From Neospora caninum Liverpool (lineage: Eukaryota > Apicomplexa > Conoidasida > Eucoccidiorida > Sarcocystidae), in assembly GCF_000208865.1 (NCBI RefSeq), contig NC_018394.1:62001-126000 (forward strand): 64,000 nucleotides of DNA, in the 5' to 3' direction. Under the pieces are notes generated by a model that made no database searches, had not been told where the DNA came from, and was given only the letters and a program-made list of their open reading frames with translations. The position numbers and the translations under genes were made by a program. Below are positions 38,001 to 49,995 of this stretch, in pieces. Each line of letters opens with the position of its first letter. The stretch's first letter is position 1.

Positions 38001-41000
38001 AGGGAAAAGACGAGTGACACCGAGGAAGAGCGAAGAGCGGAAGGCCAGAGAGCCACATCAAGTGCTCCGCTGAGGAACGAGAAGCGCGAAATTGGCGAAC
38101 AGGACACCGAGCAGAACCAGAGAGACGATGGCGATGACAAATGCGCAGACGCGAGATGTGCGCGAGAGGGAGAAAGGGAGAAAGCCACCGCGCCCTCGGT
38201 CTCCCCTCCGTTCGCGAGGAGAGCCGTCCCCCCCGAAAGCGCACTGAAATACATGCATCACTCTCTACTGCCGTCTCGCTCGCCTGGTCGAGTAGACCCT
38301 TCACGGACACTGGTGACCGAGAGAGACGACAACCGCGTCTCGAACCCTCTGCCTTGCCTGTTGCCTCTGTCAGCTTCTCAGCAAAGAAGAAGAGACGAAA
38401 GGATGGACACAAAAGGCGTCGTTCCGCGGCAACCGGTCGGTCTCTCGGCGGAGGAGAAGCCAGAAGGCCTAATCAGGCACACGCCTCGTTCCGATCCCAC
38501 GCGGCCACCTCCACATCTTTCCTCTTCGAGAACCGAGGGACAGCGACAGCTGAACGAGGAGGCAGTAGGGACTCTCTTGCACGTAGCTCCCCGGAAGCAT
38601 CGCGAGACAGACGGAAAGTCCCACCCTTTTTCCTCCACCTCGGAGTCTGTCTATCCGATGCCTCCTGGCTTCAGTCGTTTGCCACCGGTCTCAGAGGCGG
38701 TGCCGCCCCCCGCGCGAGCCTCTGTCGTCACGGGTCCGCCCTCGTTTCGTACCCCCCGTGGTCGTCCGCCTCCTCCGGGCCAGACTGTGTCCGCGGCGAC
38801 GTCTCCACACGGCTCGTCTTCTCACTCGGAGTTCCCCAGACCGTCAGCTCCGCAGCACGTGACCACCTGGGGAAGCGAGTCGCCGCCTGACTCCGGGGGC
38901 CGCAACGTGTCGTCGACGGCATTGCCACCTTGGACAGTGGGACAGGGTGGGGCCCTGTCCCAACCGCCTTGTGCCGTGGCCCAAAAGCCCCTCCCTCCTG
39001 ACACAATTGCAGACCTCGAGCGTCTCCTCGTGCGCCTTCTTTTGATGGACCCTCCAACAGGCAGCGCGGCGGCTGCGGCGGCTGCGGGCCTCAGTTCGGC
39101 TCCAGCGCCCACTGCGTCCCCGGAGCTGTCCGGGTGTGGCTCTGTCTCCTTTTCGTCGCTGCTCACCCTGGTGAAGGCGGCTCAGCAGCTACACAGGAGC
39201 AACGAGAATCTGTGGAGCCACGACGACAGCGGGGGGGCCCGAGAAGAGATCCCGGCCGCAAAGCGAGAGGCCGAGGCGCAGCCAGGCCTCGCGCCGGACA
39301 TGGACGCACGCAGCCAAGTCCTTTCCTTCCAGTCTTCCCGCGCGTCGACCCCTCCTTCGCCCCCTACACAAGGCTTCTCTCTCTCACCTTCTCCCAGCCC
39401 ACTGCTTCTCCAGCCCTGCGCGCCACGGACACGCCATATGGCGCATGCAGAAGACAGACGGGAAGTTCCGGGCGAGCCCAGACGTTTCCCAACCTGCTCG
39501 GCTATGCAACCAATCCCGGGGCCTCCCGGTATTACGTGCCCGTTCAGGGCTTCGCCTCCCTACGGAGATACTGAGCCTGCCCACATGTTCCGCTATGATA
39601 GCTTCGGTGGGAGGCGAAGCAGCCTGGAGAACCTCAACGAGCAGGGCGGAATGGCACCGACCCTTCCTCAGCTGAGTCTTCAGAGACACATGGAACCGCG
39701 AGCCGGGGCGCTCCTTGGAAACGGTCCAACGCGTACGGCTCCGCCCGGAGCCTGGAAGCTGGCCATCCCCTTGTCCGGTGGTTTTCCCGGGGTCGCCTCT
39801 TCTTCCGCAGCCTCCGGCGCCTCCAGCGTGAGCGTGCAAGACATGATCTCTCGGGGGTGCCTCACGGAGGCGGCCGAGAAGACACTTAGCCACGGCGACC
39901 ATCACTTTGATCGAAACGGGCGCCTGGGGCGAGGGCGTGCGATGGAAAGAGACGCGCACGCCGAACAGGAGACAAAGAGAGCCTGGCACTCTGCGGGTGC
40001 GTTTGGGAGCGAACCTGCTGGTATCGCGCGGCCAATGCAGCGGCTCCAAGAGATCTACCAGCCAGAGGCCGTCACTGCCTACCATGGCTGCATGTCGGGC
40101 GGCGCGCCACCGACGCGCAGCGGGCCTCTGTCGGGACCCGGAGCAGCGAATTGGGAACCGAGACTGACAATGCACGACGCGAAAGCGAGTCCGGGTAGCC
40201 TCGCGCGGCCTGCTGGCCAGCAGGGGACAGAGGAAACCCGGTTGATCCCACATGCACAGATGGACATGATTAATCCTTGTACGGTTCGTACCTACTTGAC
40301 TCGTCAGGCTACGCAGAACCGTAGTTTATCTGGACTGAAGTCAGCACACAAGGTGCTCGAAGGAGATGGAGCTGGCGAGGTGCGCGATCGCTGGGGAGGG
40401 GCTGTGTTATCAGGCGCTCTTCGGCGGGAACCGGAAGGTCGCGAACGCGCCCGTCCCGGCTACAAGAACGTCGCGCACAAAGTGACGTACACGCCGCACC
40501 GTGCCCGCGAGAGAGACGCACGAAACCACTTTTTCCCCTCGGTCGTCGACGCGCCCTGTGCTCCGGGGTCGCTCTCGTCCCCAGGTGACAGCCAGGGCGA
40601 CGGGCGGCTGACCTCTCCGAGTTTCCCCGGCTCGCGCGGAGACGGCGCGGCTGGACTGGGCCTCGCGGGCGCGCCAGGGCTGGGCACATTTCTGTTTGAA
40701 GAGCGCCGAGAACCCGATAAACGCGCACGCTGTGAAGGGCCGAACTGCGTAGGTCGCGGCCGGGAGAACATGGCGCTGCAGCGAAAGGAGAAGAAGGGGT
40801 TCTCCGAGGAGACGCGAAGACAGGAGAAAGCAGACGGCGTCTCAGGCTTGAGAACAGACACGACGACTGGACTGCGCAGCGAGGTAGAGTGGACTGAGGA
40901 GACATCGCTTGGAGAGGAGCATGCGGAAAAGGGAAAGGATGCGTTGTTGGATTTGAAATGCTCGGGGGACGGCTCTGGCAAAACAGAAGAGAAACTGCAG

Positions 41001-41732
41001 GTGCCGTGGACTCGTCTGCACCCTAGTCGTAGAACAGACAGTCCGTCGAGAGTCCGGAAGAGACAGGAGGCCCCCACAGGACGCAGAGCTAAAGTTGTGG
41101 AGACGGCGAAGGAGGCTGGATGCCCTGGAGATGCACTGCCACCGGACGAAGCCGCGCACAGGCCGTTCCGAAGTGTCTCTTCGTCTGCTCCTTCTTTGCC
41201 TCATGCGTCTTCTTCGCTTTCGTCTTCTCCTTTCTCTGCGCGTGTGCCGGTGTCAGGTGTGCAGCCTGTGACGCGGCGAGGCCGAGAGAAGACCAAGAGG
41301 ACCTCTGCAGGAGCGGATGTTACTTCGCCTGCGAGCCGTCAGCCATCGAACCTTTCGCCGGCGCTTCAAATGCCCGCGAACAGAAAGGGGAAGTCGCTGC
41401 TCCGCACGAGCAAAAAAGAGTTGCGTGCTGCAGAGGGCTGGGCGGCAGATGCCGAAAGCAAGGAGCAACCCCGGGGAGTCTCCAGCCGCCAGGCAACGAA
41501 CACGGAGAAAAGCGAGAGTCGAGGCTCTCAGCATCGAAGAAAAGATAAGGGTCGGGAGCGAAGTGGTAATGTGGAGAGAAGAGGCAGCCAGCACGAGAGA
41601 GACAAACTCCACACATTCGGCGGTAGCGAGACGGGAACACCAGGGAGTCAACAGCCCGGTGGAAGCAGAGAATCGCTTCTCTGGCGAACGAAAAACTCTG
41701 AAGACGAGGCCGCGATGTGGAAAACCGGGTGA
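32076..41732 (+). CDS. Giant protein with LOTUS/OST-HTH-like modules
   Basis: Two exons, 32076-33059 and 33549-41732, join in phase 0 (GGG/GTAAGACT donor; TTGCCATTGCCGCAG acceptor) to give about 3,055 residues. The ATG at 32076 sits three bases after a strong acceptor, suggesting a spliced 5' leader. Three stretches resemble LOTUS (OST-HTH) winged-helix domains, which bind RNA or RNA-helicase partners. The first is at about 551-645 (GPSGLRLTDLPAAFLKEHN, then DLRSLGLLQIRELIAGM). The second is at about 890-948 (LKYGLRCNLSAMLETCGYTS, then FILDELPSLHI), with a possible first helix about 140 residues earlier (MKELLQHLLISLVADAL). The third is at about 1641-1715 (IGMLVCAIKVEWERHFG, then LKALLLEVPNLLIVG). 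A Lys/Arg-rich charged helix with KKREKKEKKKRKREK follows the region around 36900. The rest is Pro/Ser/Gly-rich and probably disordered. OST-HTH proteins act in sexual development in Plasmodium; extending that role to this gene is inference. The gene structure is more certain than the domain call. Confidence 0.82.
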
Positions 41733-44613
41733 CCACTCTATGAATAGCAAGAGAGCAGACACAGTCCTCGATCCAAATGGATCAAGTCGGAAGCCAGAAA
41801 TCTAGACTCGGAGAGGAGACCACAGGATAGAAGCTGCAAGCATGCGTGGACAGGAAGAAAGGCGGAAGGAACGCAACAGGTAGATCGAGAGAGGGAACGA
41901 ACACGAGCTTACAGCACGTCCACACGTTCTATATCTAGTTTCCAGCCACTCGAGGGATTTCGATCTTTTGTCCCGGCCAAAGGCCGCTCTGCACTCACAA
42001 TCGCGAGTGAAAAATCGTATGCCAGGCCTTTCTGACAAAACAAAAAACATCGTGGAGACGCGCTCACGGCAAGGGACGCGCTTTTGTAGTTGGCTTCGCT
42101 TTGTATTATCTACACGTGACTCCAAAAATGTATGCACAGTCGAGATCAAGCGTGCTTCCATTTAAGTTTGAAGGTGCAAAAGCACTGCCGTCCGCTACGG
42201 GTAATAAGCTGCGCACAGCGCCCCGCGTTTCGTGCTTGCATTCCAGAAATGCAGTAAGAAAACCAAAGGGAGCAAATCAGCTGCCGGTCAGAGGCACGAA
42301 CAACGAAGAGGCGGGATGGGTCTGCGGCGAGAAGAGTGGCAAAGTTGTTTGTCGCTGAATTTTACGCTTGTCTGTGCGTTTATGTTTTGCACCACAATCC
42401 GTCCAGGACCAGCTACAGAGAATGACGTACTCCTGCATTCTGGTTTTCTCTGAGTTTGGCATTTCTTGGACCGGTGGGACCTCGTAGTCCGCAACACTTC
42501 CTCCGCCGCCCGTCGCTGGCATAATCGAACAGCGCAGAAAGAAGTTTCGTGTCTGACCGTTTTTGCCTTTTTTTGTTGCTCCCCGTTATTGTGCTCCAGC
42601 GGCCGTCCGTTTGCTTCGTTTCCCTGTGACTGATCCAACAGCAAGCGGGCGGTGGCCTTTGCGAGCTCGTTGTCGCTGTTTGCCATGGCGATCACTGAAT
42701 GTTTGTGGACTGTTTACATGACAAGCACGGAAATGACTGTCACTCTGTAGATCCATCTTGCGTCTCTTGCCCAGAGTTGTGGAAAGACCGAAAACGAGAA
42801 GAAAGATATCGAGTCTGTGTTCCCCGCGTACTCGCTGAAGAGAGAGTCACGAGGCGCCTCACTGAGTCGCTTCTTTGTAAGTTCCGAAAAGAGGAGCAGA
42901 AGACACAGGAGACATGACACGTTTCCATGAGAGCACCCCACCCTGGAGACAAATCGAATCTGCGATGCCTTCTGCTCTCCCCCTGGAAAAGGAGGAGAGG
43001 CAAGCAGGCGAGGGGGAATTCTCTACGTGGGTTGGATGCGCATCCATATCGAGCGAACTGGAACGGATCTAAAACGCTGTAGCAAAACGAAGGAACGTAG
43101 CACCACCCCTCAACGTTCGTTCGTTTTGCAGTGGCGAGCCCTCGTTCCCACTCCGTAGTGTCTTAACTAAACCACATTCAACACTTGGCGTCGCCGCCGT
43201 TTCTTCCCCGTATCATCTGGATGGCGAAATACCACTACGACACGCTGTCTTTCCGTTCAAAGTGTCTCCAGTAACGTGAAGCCACACACACTCGGCGTTT
43301 CCTGTGCGAACCCCGAACGCGACTCCACTCTTTGGCAGAGGAGGCAGCACTAGAAAACGCTACAGGTTGATCCGCTCTCTGCAGTCGGCCCGCGACACCA
43401 TAGAGACACCGCTGCCGCCTTACCTCCTCTTCCCTTGGACTTCGCCCCAGTCTCTACGCCCCTGTCCAGTGTCGCACTCTCCCTGCGAGACTCCAGAGAG
43501 CACCAGATTTCGTTTGGCGGCATTGCACTTGCGCACGTTTGGGCCGAACACTCAGAGGCTGCGGGAGCGGCAAACGCAAAACCCTCATGAACTGCAAATG
43601 CACACGGCGCATCGGTTTACCCCTCCGCCACTGTCGCCCACAAGAGCACCCCGCACGCGGGGGCGCCCCACCAGAGCCCACAAGTGAAGTTGACAAATCC
43701 TGTGCATGTTTCTCCGAGGATTCGCGGCGAAGTGCAGGAGGTGTATTCGAGTGAAACCAAGACTGGCAGCATGTCTCCCTACACCAGCGCCTGGTTTGAT
43801 TTGGAAACGAACCGCCCGCGCGCGTTTCCAACTTGTGCTGGCCATCGTCTGGAATACCCTAAAAACTCGGGTGCAAAACTTAGTTATTCTTGGAACGAGA
43901 GTCCGCTGAAGACGGAGATCTGGGGGACTGAAAGAAACTGTTTCTCCGATTGGCCTCGTAGAGCTTCGAAACGCCGTGGCGCTCACGCTGACGAGCGAGT
44001 TGCTTTGCCGCGCGGCTGAAGAGCAAAACTCGAGACGGAAAGCAGAGAATGCGCTGCGGCATGAGCTTCGTTTGCAGCAGATACCGAACAGCAATAGATG
44101 AAAACCGCAGGAAAACGGGAAGCGGCTGAGCACGCGACAAACTGAGAGGCGCCCGAGGGAGATACAGCCAAAGTGGCGTTTATATGAATTTTGCACGGAT
44201 GGTCCCTCGACGACGGAACATACCACGACTGCAAGATGTAGCAAACAGCGTGTGGCAAGAGGCTTTTATACACCCCTTCTCTCTCTCTGAATATATATAT
44301 ATATATATATTTATATATATGTATATATATCGGAAAACATGCTCATCGCGGTTCATGTATTGTACGGTCAGTGGTACACTCTGTCGATCCTAGTCTGCCC
44401 GTCTTGCGTTCTCGGAGAAGACGTTGTTACCCAGACTGCGGTACCTCAGAAGGAGTGCACACGGGAAACAAGCTTCTCGACTCCTTCCGTTTAAGCTTTT
44501 CATCCTCTCGCTTTCCACTTTCTCACGTGCGCAAAGCGCGATCTGCCGGTGTCCGTTTTTGTATCGTCCGGTTTGTTTCGTGTCCTCTGGTTTCTGACCA
44601 GCTTTCGATAGCC
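41733..44613. other. Convergent 3' region with no convincing gene
   Basis: The stretch lies between the ends of the LOTUS-protein gene (plus) and the helicase gene (minus), so it includes both 3' UTRs. A minus-strand ATG at 42686 in a CCATGG context opens a short frame (MANSDNELAKATARLLLDQ) running to 42288. It has no recognised domain and its possible GT-AG joins break the reading phase, so I do not call it. Plus-strand frames at 43304-44019 also lack any domain. A TA-rich microsatellite lies at 44290-44330. Confidence 0.45.
44290..44330. repeat. TA-rich microsatellite
   Basis: An (AT)n tract with two small interruptions, about 280 bases beyond the helicase stop codon. Confidence 0.85.
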
Positions 44614-47600
44614 TTACATCCTCGCGCGCTTCGACCGGGCGTTGTGTATCCGCTTTTGAAGCTCCTGTAGCACTTTCTCCGGGTCTCGCTGTCGCCGCGT
44701 TCGCTCCATTCGCGCTCGCAGTTCATCGCCGACGACGTGCGGAAGCGTCGCAGCGAAGGTGACTTTGATTTTTCGCTTCTTGAGTTCTTCACTCGCCAGG
44801 ACCGCGCGGGCAGCTCCAGAGGGCAAGTCGACGAGGAGTCCTTTCCGGGAGTATGCAATTCGGCCGATGTTCGCAGACGGAGAGAAGCTGGGCTGCAGAA
44901 CCTGGCGCAAGAGCGAAAGCAGATCCTCCTTGTTCTTGAAGTGCTGATAAAACGGATCGTGGAAGAGAAGAGGCGTGAAATTGAAGCGCCCGGATAGTGC
45001 CGACCGCCACGTGATTCTCTGCTGGCGCTGAAGCAGAAGAGCCAAAGCCGCCGCGAGGAGCCTAGGACCGTGGGCAGATAAGTGCGTCGAGGCAAACGGA
45101 AGAAACGGGGAAAGAAAAGGAACAACTTGAGGTGAAAGAAGCTGAGCTTCTGCAGAGACACACACGCAAACACGGACAAGCAAACCAAATGAGCGGGCGA
45201 AGTGGCGGGAGCCGAAGAGACGCGACACGGAAAACACCAACAGGCACACGCGATCAGTGCAGAGACGAACAAAGGCAGAGATGAACAAAGGCAGAGATGA
45301 ACAAAGGCAGAGACGAACAGACCGCACGGGGGACGGAAGCCGATTCGAGCGAGACACAAGCTGAGGCTAAACGGGGAGAGAGGGAGAGGGATGAAGGAAA
45401 ACACAGGGGAAAACAACGGAAGGAGTTGATTTGACTGCGAGTCAAAGGTAAAACGTCAGGCAATGTGCGGAGAAGCAAACGTCGAGGAGCAAGCCCGAGA
45501 GCACAATCAGCGGCAGACCTGAGTCGAATCGGACGACGAAGACACGAATGAAGCGACAGAGGAGACAGAACGAGGAAGGCCCGAACGGCAAACCTGAAGC
45601 GGATTCTAGGCCCAAGTTGGCTTCATGACGTCTCGCAAGTGCGATCGTAGATGTGTGTGTCTACCTGCACTTTGCTCCGCCCTTGTTGTCTTAGACACCT
45701 CTTACCAATCTCCCGAAGTGAATGTTGAACCATGGCGTCTTCATCAGGGGCGTCGAGCTCTCGGAATACAGCTTTAACCGTGTTTTCGAATTTCCGAAGA
45801 AGCGCACCCTGCTGCTGCCCTCGGTCCAAGAGGAGAATCGACTCGCCACGCTGTACAAAGACCCCACCGGCGGGCGCGTCGTGTTCGCCTTCATCGTCGC
45901 TTCCTCGGCCTGGCATTTGACGTCTGTCTCTCGGCTTTTTGGTCCCGATAGTCGCCGTCCATGCTCGTGTGTCTTCGCCTCGGGCAGACGACGCTGGCGC
46001 GTCAGCTAGAAGGCTCGCCTCTGTGTCCTGGTTACCGATGCTCTCACCATTCTCCTCTCCCGCTCCTTCCGCACCTTCCTCTCTTGGTTCTACGCTTTCG
46101 CGGTCGAGTGCAGTCTCGGCTCGGCGCCGCCGTTCCGCGAGACGCTGCGGCCTGCCCGTGCGCCCAGCGCGGTGTACATACACCTCGGCGCTCTGCGGTA
46201 CACCGTAGTGAACCACAAGACCTACGCGTGGGAGATCGAGCCCTCTTGCGGCCACGTCGGTGGCAATCAAAATCGGGAAATCACCTGAGGAACGAAGCGG
46301 GAGCAGCATACGCCGCCAGGCAGTTACGGGATACCTCAGCCCTCGCGGCTGTTCTGCTTATCTTACTCACCTTTGCCTCGAGGGGCAGGAGCTCCACTCT
46401 GCGCTGACGAGCACGGTCACTTCCATCTCTGCTCGAACTGCCTCCTCACTTTCTGTTTGGTATCCCCCCGCGCAATCGCAACTCACCATTTGACGGCACT
46501 GATCTTCCGCGCAACACCCCTGAGTCAAACGGTCGCCCCCCTTTTTCTCGCAGGCGCCCTTCCCCCGTCTGCGTGGCTGTTCCGTTTCTCTTCGCTCCCG
46601 CGCGTCTCGTTCTGATGCGAGGACACATTTTCCTGTATTATGTAGCGTGGTCCAGAAAACGCGTTTTACCGTGACGTGTGCTGCGTCGTACTTCCATCTC
46701 GTTGCTAGCTCCGTTTCGAGTTTCTCCGGAGCTGTGCTCTTAGCCGTTTCGTTTTTCCCGTCTCTCACCTCGCGTGAAGGCCCTGAGTGTCGCTGAGCGT
46801 TGAGTCTGAGTCATGTCCGCATGCAGCGGCTTCGCCACAGGCTCCAGAAGGGGGTGGTGTGCCAGGAGACTCGCCTGCTGGCGCGAATTGCAAAAGATGA
46901 TTCCTCGTAAGTCAGGGTGGGGATCGAGGAGACGCGCTTTGAGAAGAAAGAGAAGAGCGCGAATACGTTTTTGCTCCTGACGCGGAAGACGACACACCAT
47001 ATGTGTGATGTTCGGCCGCCGAGCAGGGTGTTCCTTTGAAGGGGTGGAAAGCGGATCTGACGGCAAAAGAGAGGCCGCAGAGGAAGCCGGGAAGGCCGAC
47101 GAAGACGCAGAAGCAGCGCGTGTCTGCTGTGAGTGCTCAGGGAGCGACGTAAACGGCGCGGCGGAGTTGCACAGATCAATAATGCGCATGGACGGAGACG
47201 GCGAAGAGTCGTTTCCGTGAGAAGAGAATGGCCTACCGCCCCCATTGTCCAGAGGCCGCGCTTGCCCACTGGGCCCCGTGTCTCCGTCTTGCCGCCGCCC
47301 CTCTGTGTCTCTCCGGTCGTACCCAGGCAGCCTCGCGAGGCCGTCTCGCAGCCACTTTGGGAATGTGGCGGAGAACGCAAACAGCCGCCTGCCTGGATTT
47401 TGTGTCGCGCGAAGGATGGCGACGACGTCCTCTTCAAGTCCGCGACTGAGAAGCTTATCTGCTTCGTCGAGAATCACAACTTTCTGCTGGTCTGCATGCA
47501 GCAAAACGGTCTTCTTCTCAATAAGCTCTCGGAGCCGCCCCGGTGTGCCGACCACCACGTGCGCGCCTGCGCGCAACAGGAACGATTCCTCGGCCTCGCG

Positions 47601-49995
47601 GGCGCGGTGAAGAGAAGCGGAGGATCCCGCCGAATGCGACGAGGCCGACCCAAAGACTAGCGCAATCTCCGTCGAGGGAGACGTACGTAACCTGAACGAG
47701 AGGCTCCACGGGAGAGACACAACGCGCGATAAGCCAGGGGTCCAAACGGGAGCACCGTTAGGCTATCAGACCTGATTACCCAGACTCAGAAGACGGACTT
47801 AGCACACCAACTACGCTGTGTACTGTTTTGGCGCATCAACGTGCTCGGCTAACATTCGTCCGACAAACAGCAGTGATAGAAACAGCCTGCTCGCTTCCCA
47901 GCGCGTTCTGGAAGATGGCTGGTAATCCCACTTTTCTCTCTCCAGCAACCGTCCAGCTGCGTCCCCTGGTGGGCGCTCCGCCTCTGTCCCCAGAAACGTC
48001 TGGCGACCGGCGTCCTGTCAGAAGGTCTCCCCTGTCTCCATCCCCCCGCCGGAATGTCTCCTCTCGTGTCCTCTCCTCGCTAATCTGTTTTCTTCGTCAG
48101 TCCCCACACTGCTCCTGCTTTTTGCGCTCTCCTCCGTTTGCTGTTTCCCCTGTCGCCCACGCGTCGTTCCACCTCCTCGGTGTAGACGGCCCGTTCCGCC
48201 CTTGGCAGCTGGTCTTTCCTCACCTCCACGCCTCGAACGCAATCTGTTCCGCCAGCTCGCGCGTGGGAGTCACAATCAACACGGGCTCAGTGCGTGGCCA
48301 CCGTTCCTCTTCAATGCGCTGAATAAGAGGAAGAAGAAAGGACAGGGTCTTTCCTGTCCCCGTCGGAGACAAGACCAGAGAGTTTCCGCTCTCTTCTGCA
48401 CCAGGCGACAGGAACACGTACGCAGATTTAAGGACCGAAAAAAAACGTCACGGGTGTCGACTAGACATGTATCGGCATTTCCGTAAAAGAGAGATAAGCG
48501 CACACCATCGCGGGTGGCGATTAAACATGTATCGGCAGGCAGACAAAAGATTGATAAGCACACAAGATTACGGGCGTGGCTGGCGACGTCCTCGAGACGT
48601 GCATACGCCGGCGCTTCGTCTTTCGCGCTTGAACATGAATCGCCGCAGGTGCTTGATGACACACAAGGACACGTCTGCGTACATGCAAGTGAATTTATCT
48701 ATGAATCTGTTGTGGACTCAGACACGCAGACAGCGACGAATCACAGAATGCAAAGCGACGGATGGGGGAGAGCAAAAACACACCACGAAACGAGACACAG
48801 AACAGAATAGGGCAAGCAGCCTGTTGTTGGGGCGATCTCTACATCCAAGTGTTTACGGACCTGCATCTCTGTTTTTGCCGTTATATATACCAAACTCTGC
48901 CTGAGAGACTGCCTACAGCAGCGGTTACGGGATGCACTGCTCAGAGAGTCGTGATAACAAAGCGGGTGAACCGTAAACCGTGAACCGCGTACCTTGGAGC
49001 ACGTGTCGGAGCATCAGGCGCTGGACTTCAAAGAGGGACGAAACGCCGAGAGCACGAAGTCTCGACGTCATTGCAGGAGCAAGTAAGCCCTCGCCGCCGT
49101 CTATTTCTGCACCCACAGAGTGCCTCGCGCGTTTGTGTTTCCCGGTTCTCTGTTCATTTCTCTCCCGTGAACTCTCTCTCTCTCTCTCGCTCTCTCTTTC
49201 GCTCTCTCTTTCGCTCTCTCTCTCTCTCTCGCTCTCTCTTTCGCTCTCTCTCTCGCTCTCTCTCTCGCTCTCTCTCTCTCTCTCCTCGCCTTGAGCCTCG
49301 ATATCGTCCTTGAGGAAAGCGTCAGGCGCTTCAGGAGTGAAAGGACTTCCTGCGAGGGCCTGTAATGGCTCGGGAGGCGGCGACAGGGGAGAGGCGAGAC
49401 GGGAACTCTCATCCGCGCGGGTCTGAGAGACTCTAGCGCTTTTGGTAATCATCACCCGTAACTGGCCTCTCTCTCTCGCCTCCCCATCGCTCCCCCTTTC
49501 GTCGCTTCTTTCCTTCCTTTTCGCTCGCGCCGCCAGGATCTCTGCCGACCAGGCCCCAAAGGCACTAACGTCGCGCCCGGTGTTCCCGGTGTTCGCAGTT
49601 GAAGTTGTGGGATACGCGGGCGCAGACGGAGACGCAGAAGAACGCGACGCAGAGAGAGGAGAGGAAACGCCAGGAGGCGGCGACGATGCTGGCAGCCTGG
49701 AGGCCGTTGCGGCTTGGACGCTACTAGGGACGCCTTTCGACCGTGAAAAAGGGCTTTCTTTGATTTGCCGGTTGGTCTGCCGCTTCAAAGGGGCTAGGAC
49801 CGGACCTCGGAAAGTTGAAAAGGCAGATGTCGAAGAGGCGACCGGAGAGAAACTGTGAGGCGGCGCGCAGGAAGCGGAGGACCGGAGCCTGGAGCGGGCG
49901 AGGTGGAAAGGCGGTGTGGAAGAACCCCCGCGACTCGGCAGGACTCGGATCCCCCCGCAGACGCTGCAGAACGGACGCAGCGCGTGTCCCTCCAT
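44614..49995 (-). CDS. DEAD-box ATP-dependent RNA helicase, probably organellar
   Basis: The product unwinds RNA or remodels RNA-protein complexes using ATP. Exons in coding order are 48993-49995, 48224-48395, 46769-47691, 45665-46284 and 44614-45027; all borders are GT-AG and in phase, giving about 1,043 residues. Motifs are complete and ordered: Q-motif-like [13 protein letters not shown], motif I SPTGTGKT (about 344-351), Ia TPTRELAEQ, Ib [17 protein letters not shown] (DEAD at about 467-470), III FSATF (about 499), [24 protein letters not shown] (about 705) and [11 protein letters not shown]. The first ~110 residues are rich in Ser, Arg, Pro and Ala and poor in acids, as in mitochondrial or plastid leaders; this location is inference. 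Exon 1 also encodes a microsatellite-derived Glu/Arg/Ser tract. Acidic insertions lie between motifs III and IV and after VI. The C-terminal ~150 residues end in a basic helix. I chose the last acceptor (CTTCTGCTTCAG, ending at 45028) because it alone preserved the frame. Confidence 0.92.
45259..45322. repeat. 16-bp tandem repeat in the last helicase intron
   Basis: Four copies of a 16-base unit (GCAGAGATGAACAAAG and one- or few-base variants) start at 45259, 45275, 45291 and 45307. The array lies wholly inside the 45028-45664 intron. Confidence 0.9.
48450..48660. repeat. Diverged ~60-bp repeats in the first helicase intron
   Basis: The sequence ACATGTATCGGCA recurs 60 bases apart, at 48465 and 48525, within longer similar flanks. 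A weaker third match (ACATGAATCGCCGCA, followed by a similar ACACACAAG stretch) appears near 48635. The repeats lie inside the intron between exons 1 and 2. Confidence 0.6.
49172..49285. repeat. CT-rich microsatellite inside helicase exon 1
   Basis: About 114 bases of CTCTCT broken by CTCTCG and CTTTCG units. On the gene strand it encodes alternating Glu/Arg and Glu/Ser residues in frame, between the organellar-type leader and the helicase core. Confidence 0.9.

Noticed and set aside
42288..42686. Possible small minus-strand gene starting at the CCATGG around 42686
   Set aside because: No recognised domain, and the plausible donor after the first 43 codons does not match the phase of the more protein-like downstream frame. 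Transcript data could revive it.
45706..45710. Alternative donor (ATTG/GTAAGAG) for helicase exon 4
   Set aside because: It matches the donor consensus well but leaves a phase that no downstream acceptor restores. The CAG/GTAGAC donor ending at 45665 joins in frame to the acceptor before 45027.
49157..49313. Plus-strand Leu/Ser repeat frames at the CT microsatellite
   Set aside because: They are the antisense of the helicase exon and arise purely from the microsatellite.
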